Shown piece by piece: positions 7,722 through 15,843 of a stretch of 37,301 nt of DNA. Positions within the stretch are counted from its first letter, which is position 1, and the number at the start of each line of letters is the position of its first letter. Made by a program: the position numbers and the translations under genes. The notes below the pieces were generated by a model. It was not told where the DNA came from, did not search any database, and was given only the letters and a program-made list of their open reading frames with translations. Origin of the DNA: JBHIBC01 sp046758905 (GTDB taxonomy: Bacteria > Acidobacteriota > Polarisedimenticolia > Gp22-AA2); contig JBHIBC010000025.1 of the NCBI GenBank assembly GCA_046758905.1, positions 1 to 37,301 of the forward strand, written 5' to 3'.

Positions 7722-10700
7722 ATGGCCAGGTTCGTCAGGCTTGACCGGATGGAGATCGTCGGGTTCAAGTCCTTCTACGGCCGCACGCGCTTCGACTTCC
7801 CCGAGGGTATCACTGCGGTCGTCGGGCCGAACGGCTGCGGCAAGAGCAACATCGGCGACGCCATCTCGTGGGTGCTCGGCGAGCAGCGGGCCAGCTCGCT
7901 GCGCAGCGACAGGATGGAGGACGTGATCTTCAGCGGCAGCGAGGGGCGGCGGCCCCTGGGGATGGCCGAGGTCTCGCTCCACTTCAAGAACCTCGGGGCC
8001 CCGCCGGGCGCGACGGTCGGCGGGAACGGCAACGGCGGCCGCCCGGCGCCCCGCGGTCGCCGAGGGGGCAACGGCCGCGATCCGTTGGCTCCGCCCGCCA
8101 CCGACCGCGTCGTCTCGAGCGGCCCGCTGTCGATCCCCGAGGTGCACGAGGCCGCCGCGGAGGGACCGCGTCCCGGCGCGCGCTTCGTGCTGGAGGATCT
8201 CCCGGAGGACGTCGTCGTCACGCGCAGGCTCTATCGGTCGGGCGACAGCGAATACGCCCTGAACGGCCGGCGCTGCAGGTTGAGGGACGTCCAGGATCTG
8301 CTGGCGCGGACCGAGATCGGCAGCCGCCTGTATTCCTCGATCGAGCAGGGGAGGATCGACCAGATCCTCACCGCGAAGCCCAAGGATCGGCGCGGCGTCA
8401 TCGAGGAGGCTGCCGGCATCCTCGGCTACAAGACGAGACGGCGCCAGGCCGAGCAGAAGCTCGAGGCGGCGCAGGCCAACCTCCTGCGCATCTCGGACAT
8501 CACCGGCGAGGTCGAGAGGCAGATCAACTCATTGAAGCGCCAGGCGGCGCGGGCGCGCCGCTACCAGAGCCTGCGCGAGACGCTGCACCGGCGCCGGGCG
8601 GTGATCGCGCACCGACGGTTCATCGCGCTCGATGCAGACCGCCGCGCGGCCCACGAGGCGGTCGCCGACTTGAAGCGGCGAGAGGCGGCCGCGGCGGCCG
8701 GCCTGGCGCGGCTGGAGGCCCAGGTCGAGGATCTGCGGCGCCGGCTGGAGCACGGCGAGGGGGGCTCGCGCCTCCGGCGCGACGCGATCCACGCCCTCGA
8801 CATGGAGATCGATCGGATCAAGCAGGGCCTGAGATCGGACGCGGAGCAGGCCCGCGAGCTCGCGGCGCGGGTCGAGGCGGCGGGCCGCGACCTCGTCCTG
8901 CTGCATTCGGGAGCCGCCGAGATCGAGCGGCGGATCGTGGGGCTGCGGGACGAGCGGGGCGAGGAGATGCGGCGTCTCGAGGAGGCGGAGGCCGCCCTCG
9001 AGAGCGTTGAGTCGCGGAGGCTGGAGAGGGCCCGCGACATCGAGCGGCGCGAGCAGGGGCTCGAATCCGCCCGCGGCGGGCTCCTGCGGCAGGTCGACCG
9101 CATCGCGGGCCTGACGCGCACCCGCGCCGCGCTCGAGGAGCAGCTCCGGTCCCGCCGCTCCGACCTCGGCCGGCTCGAGCGCGGGATCGCGGAGTCGTCG
9201 CGGGCGGCGGAGGCCCTCGGCGCCGCGGCGGGCGCGCTCGAGAAGGAGATCTCGCGCCATAGCTCCGAGATGACTCGCCGCGCCCGTGAGCGCGACGCGC
9301 GGCTCGCGGAGGAGGGCGAGACCGCCGAGCGCCTCGCCACCCTGGAGCGCCGGGTCGAGGAGATGAAAGGGCACGGCTGCGCGGACGAGGAGCGGCTCCG
9401 CAGGCTGCGCGCCCTCGAGGAGCGCCACGAGGGGTACGGCAAGGGGGTGGCGGAGATCCTGAACGGGAGAGCGGGGGTGGCCGCGCTCGGGGTCGTGGGC
9501 GAGCGGATCGACGTGCCGCCGGGATTGGAGCGGGCCGTGGCCGCGGCTCTGGGACGTCTGCTCGAGGCGGTCCTGGTGCGCGACGCGGAGGACGCCCTGC
9601 GGGCCGTGCAGCACGTGAGGCGGAGCGCGGCCGGGCGCGTCGCCGTCGTGCCGCGGCAGCCGGTCGGCGCCCCCGGCGGCACCGCGGACGGATCTCCCGC
9701 CATCGGGCGGGCCGCGCCGCCGCCGTCCCTGAGCGCCCGGGCGGGCGTGAGGGGGCGCCTCATCGAGCGGGTTTCGGGCGCCGCGCCCGACGGTCCGGTC
9801 GCCGCCGTCCTGTCGCGGACGATCCTCGTCGACGACCTGCGGCTCGCGGTCGGCCTCGAGCGGGAGCATCCGGGATTCGCGTTCGTCACGCCGGAAGGCG
9901 ACATCGTCGGCGACGGCGGGGTCGTGACCGGAGGCGAGGGGCCGGAGCTGCAACACGGCGTTCTGGCGCGGCGGGCGGAGATGGCGGAGCTGGCCCGCCA
10001 GATCGCGTCGAGCCAGGAGGCGCGGGCCGCGGCGGCGAGGTCCGCCGTCGCCCTGCGGCAGGAGCTGTTCGCGCGCCGCCGCCGGGCGGAGGCGGCGGGG
10101 GCGGAGCTGCGGGAGGGGGAGCGGGCGCTTCTGGAGGTGGAGCTCAAGCTGCTCGAGCGCCGCCGGGAGCTGGCCCGGGCGGAGGCCGCCCTGCCCCTCC
10201 TGCGGCGGGACAAGGAGGAGACGTGGCGGGAGATCGACGATCTCGCGGTGCGGGCGATCGCCGCCGCGGCGACGATCGCCGCGGCGGAGGTGAGGCGCCG
10301 CGAGATGGAGGAGGCGATCCGCGACGGGGCCGAGCGCGTCACGGAGCTGCGAATCGGTCTGGAGCGCATCCAGGCGCAAGCGTCCGACGCCCGCGCCCGG
10401 ATGGCGGCTGGGATGCAGAAGATCGCGGCCATCGACAGGGAGCTGGACGCCGCCGCCGCCCGCCTGGAGGAGACCCGGGGCCGCGCCGGCCGTCTGGCGA
10501 CGGAGGCGGAGGAGTGGAGGGCCCGCGTCGAGGCGCTCCGGGGGCGCGACGCGGCGCTCGAGCGACGGCTGGAGGAGCTCCTGGCATCGCGCGCCGAGGC
10601 GGCGGCCGGAGAGGAGGCCGCCCTGGCGGGGCTGTCGTACGACCGCAGCCTCCTGCACGCCCGCGAGGCCGCGGCCAGGGAGGGACGCTCCTCCCGCGAG

Positions 10701-11498
10701 GCCTGCCGGGAGCGGCTGCAGGAGCGCGAGCTGCAGCTTGCGCGGCTCGAGGCCGACCTGGGACACCTGGCGGCCGGCTGCCGCGAGGACCTGGGCCTGT
10801 CGGTCGAGGATCTGTGCGCCAGCCCGCCGGAGATCGAGCCGGGGCGGACGGTGGAGGACTACGAGCGGGAGATCGGGGAGATCAGGGCCTCCCTGGAGAG
10901 GATGGGGCCGGTCAACCTGATGGCGATCGAGCAGTTCACGGAGCTGGAGGAGCGCTACGCCTTTCTGTCCGCCCAGAAAAGGGACCTGGAGGATTCCATC
11001 GCCTCGCTGGGCGAGACGATCCGCAAGATCGACCGCGATTCGCGCGAGCGCTTCACGGCCGCCCTGGAGGCGATCCAGGCCTCCTTCCAGGACTGCTTCG
11101 CCGCGCTGTTCGGCGGGGGCGGGGCCGAGCTCCGCCTGCAAGACGAGGAGGAAGACGTGCTGGAGGCCGGGATCGAGATCGTGGCCCAGCCGCCCGGGAA
11201 GAGGCTGCAGTCGATCGCCCTGCTGTCGGGAGGCGAGCGGGCCCTCACCGTCGTGGCCCTGCTGTTCGCCCTGTTCCGCTACCGGCCATCGCCCTTCTGC
11301 GTCCTGGACGAGGTGGATGCGCCGCTCGACGAGGCCAACATCGATCGCTTCACCCGCCTGCTGCAGGAGATGCGCGAGCAGACCCAGTTCATCCTCATCA
11401 CCCACAACCGCAAGAGCATGGAGGCCGCCGACCTGCTTTACGGGGTGACCATGGAGGAGCCGGGGGTCTCAAAGGTCCTGCCCCTGCGTTTCGAGTGA
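7722..11498 (+). CDS. smc: Chromosome segregation protein SMC
   Basis: SMC is the ATPase subunit of the bacterial condensin SMC-ScpAB, which compacts and resolves sister chromosomes. The 1258-residue protein shows the N-terminal ATPase lobe with Walker A GPNGCGKSN (residues 35-43) and 'NGRRCRLRDVQDLL'. A first long coiled coil follows. The flexible hinge lies around residues 585-745 ('GVVGERIDVPPGLE' to 'GDGGVVTGGEG'), then a second coiled coil. The C-terminal lobe holds the signature LLSGGERAL (about 1166) and Walker B 'FCVLDEVDAPLDEANI' (about 1193). An unusual Gly/Pro/Arg-rich insertion of about 60 residues (about 91-154) interrupts the N-lobe. The stop lies 4 nt from the convergent patatin gene's stop. 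Confidence 0.96.
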   Translation: MARFVRLDRMEIVGFKSFYGRTRFDFPEGITAVVGPNGCGKSNIGDAISWVLGEQRASSLRSDRMEDVIFSGSEGRRPLGMAEVSLHFKNLGAPPGATVGGNGNGGRPAPRGRRGGNGRDPLAPPATDRVVSSGPLSIPEVHEAAAEGPRPGARFVLEDLPEDVVVTRRLYRSGDSEYALNGRRCRLRDVQDLLARTEIGSRLYSSIEQGRIDQILTAKPKDRRGVIEEAAGILGYKTRRRQAEQKLEAAQANLLRISDITGEVERQINSLKRQAARARRYQSLRETLHRRRAVIAHRRFIALDADRRAAHEAVADLKRREAAAAAGLARLEAQVEDLRRRLEHGEGGSRLRRDAIHALDMEIDRIKQGLRSDAEQARELAARVEAAGRDLVLLHSGAAEIERRIVGLRDERGEEMRRLEEAEAALESVESRRLERARDIERREQGLESARGGLLRQVDRIAGLTRTRAALEEQLRSRRSDLGRLERGIAESSRAAEALGAAAGALEKEISRHSSEMTRRARERDARLAEEGETAERLATLERRVEEMKGHGCADEERLRRLRALEERHEGYGKGVAEILNGRAGVAALGVVGERIDVPPGLERAVAAALGRLLEAVLVRDAEDALRAVQHVRRSAAGRVAVVPRQPVGAPGGTADGSPAIGRAAPPPSLSARAGVRGRLIERVSGAAPDGPVAAVLSRTILVDDLRLAVGLEREHPGFAFVTPEGDIVGDGGVVTGGEGPELQHGVLARRAEMAELARQIASSQEARAAAARSAVALRQELFARRRRAEAAGAELREGERALLEVELKLLERRRELARAEAALPLLRRDKEETWREIDDLAVRAIAAAATIAAAEVRRREMEEAIRDGAERVTELRIGLERIQAQASDARARMAAGMQKIAAIDRELDAAAARLEETRGRAGRLATEAEEWRARVEALRGRDAALERRLEELLASRAEAAAGEEAALAGLSYDRSLLHAREAAAREGRSSREACRERLQERELQLARLEADLGHLAAGCREDLGLSVEDLCASPPEIEPGRTVEDYEREIGEIRASLERMGPVNLMAIEQFTELEERYAFLSAQKRDLEDSIASLGETIRKIDRDSRERFTAALEAIQASFQDCFAALFGGGGAELRLQDEEEDVLEAGIEIVAQPPGKRLQSIALLSGGERALTVVALLFALFRYRPSPFCVLDEVDAPLDEANIDRFTRLLQEMREQTQFILITHNRKSMEAADLLYGVTMEEPGVSKVLPLRFE

Positions 11499-11502
11499 CC
11501 CC

Positions 11503-12714
11503 TCAGGCGGCCGGCTCGTCGGCGCGCGGCCCGTCGTCGCCCGGACCGGATTCCTCGCGCTCGGGGGCCTTAGGGGGCACCGCGAGGGGAGGAGGCTCCC
11601 ACGGATCGTCCTCGCGCAGGCCCTCGAGCGACACGCGGATCCCGTAGCGGGCGAACGCCTGGTGGAACGACTCGTAGCGGGAGCGCAGCTGGCGCGCCGT
11701 CGAGCGATAGCCGTAATTGAGGACGGCGACGCGCGACCCGTAGCTGAGGATGTTCTCCATGAACAGGGTGGAGTCGCGCGCCGGCGGCTCGATCAGGAAA
11801 ATGCAGGTCTCGGGGTGCTGGGCCCGGATCCGCTCGAGCCCGAGCTGCAGCTTCACCCGGGCGGACATGCGCTGCGTCTGGTCGACCACGAAGGTGATCC
11901 CCTTCTCGCGGATGCGGGCGCAGTGGCCGGAGAAGGTCGGGATGCAGACCACCCCCTGCTCGTTGCGGATCGGGATGATCGGGTTGAAGACGACGAGCAG
12001 GTGCGCCCCACGCTCGATCGGCAGGTCGGCGTGGGCCACGAGGCCGACGCCGCCGTCCACGAAGTCCATCCCGCGCAGCGTCACCGGCTGGAAGTAGAGC
12101 GGCAGCGCCGACGAGGCCGCGATGGCGTCCGAGATGGAGACGTCCCGCCAGCCCGGCGTCCCGAAGAGGATGCGGTCGCCGGTGTCTAGGTGGACGGCGG
12201 GGATGTAGAGCTCGCGCTCGAGATTCTCGAACGAATTCGACGAGCCGGGCCGCGACAATAAGGTCTTCAGGTAATCCTGATACTTCGCCAGACTGTAGAT
12301 CCCGGGCGGCAGGTTCTCCTCCAGGGTGTAGAGCAGCCGCGCCAGCGAGAACATCCTCGGGTTGCGCCGGTAGTAGCGGAACAGCGCCGGGATCATCCGC
12401 ACCACCTTGAGGAACGAGGCCTTCAGCTCGCCCCAGTCGAGCGCCAGGATGTCCTCCTGCTTGAAGTTGAGCGGGCTGTCGGTGTTGTGAATGATCGAGC
12501 GCCCGACCTCCCCCGGCGAGGTCCCGTTGGCCGTGAGGGCCGCCACCACCGCGCCGGCGCTGGTGCCGACATAGATATCGAAATCGTTGACGGTGAAGGG
12601 GTCGTCGAAGAAGTGATCGAGGGCCTGCAGCGCTCCGAACTCGTACATCGCGCCGGTGATCCCGCCCCCGGAGAGCACCAGCCCCAGCCGGCCGCGCGAC
12701 CCGCCGGGGCTCAC
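11503..12714 (-). CDS. Patatin-like phospholipase/acyl hydrolase
   Basis: The 403-residue protein has the complete patatin catalytic set. The oxyanion-hole motif SGGGITG is at residues 15-21, the nucleophile elbow G-T-S-A-G at 50-54 (Ser52), and the Asp of the Ser-Asp dyad in D220-G-G. Family members hydrolyse phospholipid or neutral-lipid acyl esters. No signal peptide is seen, so it is probably cytoplasmic or peripheral to the membrane. Residues about 100-120 are basic and aromatic. The last 35 residues are Pro/Glu/Asp-rich and likely disordered. The GTG start at 12714 overlaps the upstream stop by 4 nt (GTGA). It is therefore the third gene of the pyrF operon. Substrate is unknown. Confidence 0.88.
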   Translation of the reverse strand: MSPGGSRGRLGLVLSGGGITGAMYEFGALQALDHFFDDPFTVNDFDIYVGTSAGAVVAALTANGTSPGEVGRSIIHNTDSPLNFKQEDILALDWGELKASFLKVVRMIPALFRYYRRNPRMFSLARLLYTLEENLPPGIYSLAKYQDYLKTLLSRPGSSNSFENLERELYIPAVHLDTGDRILFGTPGWRDVSISDAIAASSALPLYFQPVTLRGMDFVDGGVGLVAHADLPIERGAHLLVVFNPIIPIRNEQGVVCIPTFSGHCARIREKGITFVVDQTQRMSARVKLQLGLERIRAQHPETCIFLIEPPARDSTLFMENILSYGSRVAVLNYGYRSTARQLRSRYESFHQAFARYGIRVSLEGLREDDPWEPPPLAVPPKAPEREESGPGDDGPRADEPAA

Positions 12715-13580
12715 GGCGCCGCCTCCGCGGCTCCGCTCTCGAGCGGCACGATCTCCCAGCGGTTCTCCACCCGGAAGCCGCTCGTGCGGTTCCCCGCGAG
12801 GCGTCCCCCGGCGCGCAGGCCGAGGCGCGCCGTTCCGCCGGGCGGCACCGCCACCCTCGCGTCGTCCGCGGCCAGGATCCGCCAGTCGCCCGACCCCACG
12901 TGTCGGCCCGCCGCGACCACGCTCACGGCGTGCCGTCCCGCCGGCACCGGGATCGAGTAGGACGGCTCCAGGTCGAGGTGGAGCAGGCCGAAGCCCTTCC
13001 CCTTCCGCGCGCGGCTCCCGGGGCGGAACAGGAGGACGGCGTGGCGGGGGGCCCCGGCCAGGGGGCTGCGCGCGTCCCAGTGGTCCGGGACGTGGTCGGG
13101 CGTGGTGCAGAGGACCAGGAGCGCCAGGTCGTCGACCACGCCGACCTCCATACCGCCCGGGCGGCCCATGGACTCCGGGAGGCTCCTGACGGCGATCGCC
13201 GCCGGCGCATCCCCCCCCTCGGGACCGCCGAGGAGAACGATCTCGAGCGTCCCGGCCGCCGGGCCGGCCGGTGCGGGCGCCGGCGCGGAGGGCGGCATGG
13301 CGGCCTGGCGGCGGCGCATCGCCTCGATGATCGTCTCACCGACGCCCGCCGCGCGCAGCTCGACGACGATGTCGGGGTCCAGGTCGAAGTCGACCGGCCG
13401 CCGGCCGATGAGCGCCAGGATCGCCTTCTGTTCCGTCCCCGTCATCACGAGACGGACCACGTCCTCGTTGGTGAGAGGCGCCGGCGGCGGCGCGGCGCCC
13501 CGGCGGGCCGGCGCCGGCGCGGCGCCGAGGGAGAAGGCGACCGCCGCCGTCGCGGCGAGCAGACGCAAGGTCGTTCTCAT
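12711..13580 (-). CDS. Secreted protein of unknown function in the pyrF operon
   Basis: I do not recognise this 289-residue protein as a whole. It has a signal peptide (about residues 1-26, ending near APAPA). Next comes a small helical module (about 36-93): 'LTNEDVVRLVMTGTEQKAILALI', then FDLDPDIVVELRAAGVGETIIEAM, a repeat-like motif I associate with secreted Acidobacteriota proteins (recollection, not searched). A Pro/Ala linker follows, then a beta-rich C-terminal domain of about 180 residues with no catalytic motif I can name. The frame is open upstream to 14039, but ATG 13580 overlaps the pyrF stop (ATGA) and precedes the signal peptide, so it is the likely start. It is coupled to pyrF upstream and to patatin downstream. 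Confidence 0.65.
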   Translation of the reverse strand: MRTTLRLLAATAAVAFSLGAAPAPARRGAAPPPAPLTNEDVVRLVMTGTEQKAILALIGRRPVDFDLDPDIVVELRAAGVGETIIEAMRRRQAAMPPSAPAPAPAGPAAGTLEIVLLGGPEGGDAPAAIAVRSLPESMGRPGGMEVGVVDDLALLVLCTTPDHVPDHWDARSPLAGAPRHAVLLFRPGSRARKGKGFGLLHLDLEPSYSIPVPAGRHAVSVVAAGRHVGSGDWRILAADDARVAVPPGGTARLGLRAGGRLAGNRTSGFRVENRWEIVPLESGAAEAAP

Positions 13581-14293
13581 AGGCCGTCCATCTGCAGCAG
13601 GATCGCCTCGGCGGCCGCCAGGGGGTCCTGGGCCCCGATGACCGGGCGCCCGACCACGATGCAGTCCGCTCCGGCCTCGATCGCCTCGCGCGGCGTCCGC
13701 GTGCGCGCCTGGTCGTGTGCTTCGCTCCCCGGCGGCCGGATGCCCGGCGTGACGATAAGGAAGTCGCGCCCGCAGACCTCCCGGACTCGCCCCACCTCGC
13801 GCGCCGAGGCCACGACGCCGTCCAGCCCGGCCGCCCGGGCGACCTCGGCGAGCGCGGCGACCTGGTCGTCGAGGGGGCGGCGGACGCCGATCCGATCGAG
13901 GTCCTCCTGCCGCAGGCTGGTGAGCACGGTGATGCCGAGCAGCTTCGGCTTCGGGAGACGATAGATCTGGCAGTGCGCCTCCACCTCGTCGACGGCGCGC
14001 CGCGCCATCAGGTCGCCCCCCGAGAGGTGGATGGTGCACATCGCCACCCCGAGACGCGCCGCCTCCACGCAGGCGCGCGCCACGGTATTGGGGATGTCGT
14101 GGAACTTCAGATCGAGGAAGACCCGGCCGCCGCCCTTGAGGATATCGCGGACCAACGGCGGGCCGCAGGCGGTGAACAGCTCCATCCCGACCTTGAACAA
14201 GGAGACCCGCGGCCGCAGGGCGGAGACCAGCGACAGCGCCCGGTCGCGGCTGTTCACGTCGAGGGCGACGATGAGCCTGTCCCGGGCCGGCAT
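13577..14293 (-). CDS. pyrF: Orotidine 5'-phosphate decarboxylase
   Basis: PyrF decarboxylates OMP to UMP, the last step of de novo pyrimidine synthesis. The 238-residue sequence has the catalytic and binding residues of group I enzymes: 'VALDV' (D12), 'FKVGMELF' (K34), and the catalytic 'FLDLKFHDIPNT' with D61, K63 and D66. It also has the phosphate-binding 'TPGIRPPGSEAHDQAR' and 'GADCIVVGRPVIGA'. Codons upstream to 14404 remain open, but ATG 14293 begins the family N-terminus (MPARDRLIVALD) and lies 7 nt after a -10 element, so it is preferred. No Shine-Dalgarno is present. It heads a unit with the secreted unknown and the patatin, with 4-nt overlaps. Confidence 0.96.
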   Translation of the reverse strand: MPARDRLIVALDVNSRDRALSLVSALRPRVSLFKVGMELFTACGPPLVRDILKGGGRVFLDLKFHDIPNTVARACVEAARLGVAMCTIHLSGGDLMARRAVDEVEAHCQIYRLPKPKLLGITVLTSLRQEDLDRIGVRRPLDDQVAALAEVARAAGLDGVVASAREVGRVREVCGRDFLIVTPGIRPPGSEAHDQARTRTPREAIEAGADCIVVGRPVIGAQDPLAAAEAILLQMDGL

Positions 14294-14300
14294 GCCGCGG

Positions 14301-14329
14301 ATTGTCACAGAACTCTCATCCCTTTTCAA
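14301..14329 (-). promoter_or_regulatory. Promoter of pyrF, leaderless
   Basis: Minus strand TTGAAA (14324-14329), 17-nt spacer, GACAAT (14301-14306) preceded by TGT (extended -10). Seven nt separate the -10 from ATG 14293. Confidence 0.6.
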
Positions 14330-14341
14330 GGCGTGCGGCGT

Positions 14342-14370
14342 TTGACCGGCGTCAGATTCCGGTGGATAAT
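14342..14370 (+). promoter_or_regulatory. Promoter of the exported thioredoxin, leaderless
   Basis: TTGACC (14342-14347), 17-nt spacer, GATAAT (14365-14370). Nine nt lie between the -10 and ATG 14380. It is back-to-back with the pyrF promoter, the two -35 boxes being 12 nt apart. Confidence 0.6.
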
Positions 14371-14379
14371 CGGCCTCCC

Positions 14380-14847
14380 ATGTCGCCATCTCCGCGCACC
14401 TCACCGATGATCGTCGTCTGTTTGGGGGCGGGCGCCCTGCTCACGCTGGCGCAGGGCTGCGCGCCTCGGGCGCGGGCCGACGTCGAGGTGATCACCCACG
14501 GGCAGAAGGTGGACCTGGCCGACCACCTGGCCGCGGGCAAGTACACGGTCTTCGATTTCTACGCCGTCTGGTGTCCACCCTGCAGGATGCTGTCCCCCGC
14601 CCTCGAGAGGCTCGCGGCGCGCCACCCGGACTCGCTGGCGATCCGCAAGGTGGACATCGTCGACTGGACCAGGCCGGTCGCCACGCAGTACGGCATCGAG
14701 TCGCTGCCGCACCTGCTGCTGTTCGATCGGTCGGGCCGTCGCGTGGCGGAGGGGGACGCGGTATTCGAGGCCCTCGGCAGGACCTTCGGGGATTCCGCGC
14801 GCGAGCTGCTCGAGCTGGCCGGCATTCAGGAGGCGCGCGTTCCCTGA
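14380..14847 (+). CDS. Exported thioredoxin-like protein
   Basis: This 155-residue protein has an N-terminal hydrophobic segment (about residues 9-26) ending at Cys27, so it is either secreted or a lipoprotein with a weak lipobox (LAQGC). It is followed by one thioredoxin fold. The redox motif W-C-P-P-C is at residues 64-68 within 'FDFYAVWCPPCRM', and the cis-Pro loop is 'IESLPHLLLFD'. The CPPC centre is rarer than the CGPC of cytoplasmic thioredoxin; similar centres occur in periplasmic reductants and TlpA-like proteins. The frame extends upstream to 14302, but the promoter at 14342-14370 would lie inside that extension, so ATG 14380 is chosen. Its stop lies 6 nt from the convergent pyrD stop. 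Confidence 0.85.
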   Translation: MSPSPRTSPMIVVCLGAGALLTLAQGCAPRARADVEVITHGQKVDLADHLAAGKYTVFDFYAVWCPPCRMLSPALERLAARHPDSLAIRKVDIVDWTRPVATQYGIESLPHLLLFDRSGRRVAEGDAVFEALGRTFGDSARELLELAGIQEARVP

Positions 14848-14853
14848 GCCCGA

Positions 14854-15843
14854 TCAGGGCACACAGGAGCCGGTCGGAGAGGCGCCCCCCACCTTCAGCG
14901 TCCCGATGAGGTCCCGCACCGCGGCCACGCCCCTTCGGCGGCACCAGGAGGCGATCTCGCCCACCATGCGGACCGAGGCGGTCGGGTCGTAGAAGTTGAC
15001 CGTGCCCACCTGCACCGCGCTGCTGCCGGTGATCAGGAACTCCAGCGCATCCTCGGCGCGTGCGATCCCCCCTATCCCCATGATCGGGAGATCGACCGCC
15101 CCCCGTACCCGGTGGACGAGATACAGGGCCAGCGGCTTGATCGCGGGGCCGGAGAGCCCGCCGACGACGTTGTCGAGCACGGGACGGCGCGCCTCCAGGT
15201 CCACCGCCATGGCCACGAATGTGTTGACCAGCGAGAGGATGTCCGCCCCCCCCCCCGCGGCGGCGCGCGCGGCCACCGCGATATCGGTGATGTTCGGCGT
15301 CAGCTTGACGATGAGCGGGAGATGGGATGCGGCCCGGCGCACCGCGGCGACGGCCTCGCGGATGACCGCCGGGGCGACGCCGAACGCGATCCCTCCCCTC
15401 TCGGTGTTCGGGCAGGAGAGGTTGAGCTCGATGGCGGACAGGCCGTCGGCCCCGTTCAGCCTCCGGGCGACGGCGACGTACTCCTCGATGGTCTCGCCGA
15501 AGATGTTGGCGATGATCGCGGTGTCGTGGCGGCGCAGCGCCGGCAGCTTCTCCTCGAGGAACGCCTCGACGCCGATGTTGGCCAGCCCGATGGCGTTGAG
15601 CATCCCGGACGCGGTCTCGCAGGTGCGCGGCGGGGCGTTGCCCGGGCGCGGCCGGAGCGACAGGCCTTTGGTGACGAATCCCCCCAGGCCCGAGAGCTTC
15701 AGGAAGGGGAGGAACTCCAGCCCGTAGCCGAACGTGCCACTGGCCGCGACCACGGGGTTCTTCAGCCGCAGCGGCCCGAGCGTGACCGACAGGTCGACCG
15801 CTGTCCGGCGGCGGGAGGACCGCCCCTTCGGCGGCCGGCTCAC
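14854..15843 (-). CDS. pyrD: Dihydroorotate dehydrogenase, class 1B catalytic subunit
   Basis: PyrD oxidises dihydroorotate to orotate using FMN; class 1B enzymes pass electrons to NAD+ through PyrK. The 329-residue protein shows 'LKNPVVAASGTFGYG' at the start, 'GLSLRPRPGNAPPRTCE', and the NLSCPNTE motif whose Cys is the class 1 catalytic base. It also has 'IVKLTPNITDI', 'GGLSGPAIKPLAL' and the FMN-phosphate loop 'IMGIGGIARAEDALEF'. The GTG start at 15843 overlaps the pyrK stop by 4 nt (GTGA). A G11 run on the coding strand (15246-15256) encodes the AGGGA stretch. The adjacent PyrK confirms the 1B assignment. The frame upstream to 16734 is an antisense or out-of-frame extension. Confidence 0.95.
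   Translation of the reverse strand: MSRPPKGRSSRRRTAVDLSVTLGPLRLKNPVVAASGTFGYGLEFLPFLKLSGLGGFVTKGLSLRPRPGNAPPRTCETASGMLNAIGLANIGVEAFLEEKLPALRRHDTAIIANIFGETIEEYVAVARRLNGADGLSAIELNLSCPNTERGGIAFGVAPAVIREAVAAVRRAASHLPLIVKLTPNITDIAVAARAAAGGGADILSLVNTFVAMAVDLEARRPVLDNVVGGLSGPAIKPLALYLVHRVRGAVDLPIMGIGGIARAEDALEFLITGSSAVQVGTVNFYDPTASVRMVGEIASWCRRRGVAAVRDLIGTLKVGGASPTGSCVP

Noticed and set aside
8529..11405. 958-codon minus-strand frame opposite smc
   Set aside because: Composition is low-complexity Leu/Arg/Gln/Pro typical of GC-rich antisense frames, with no motif; SMC on the plus strand is complete.
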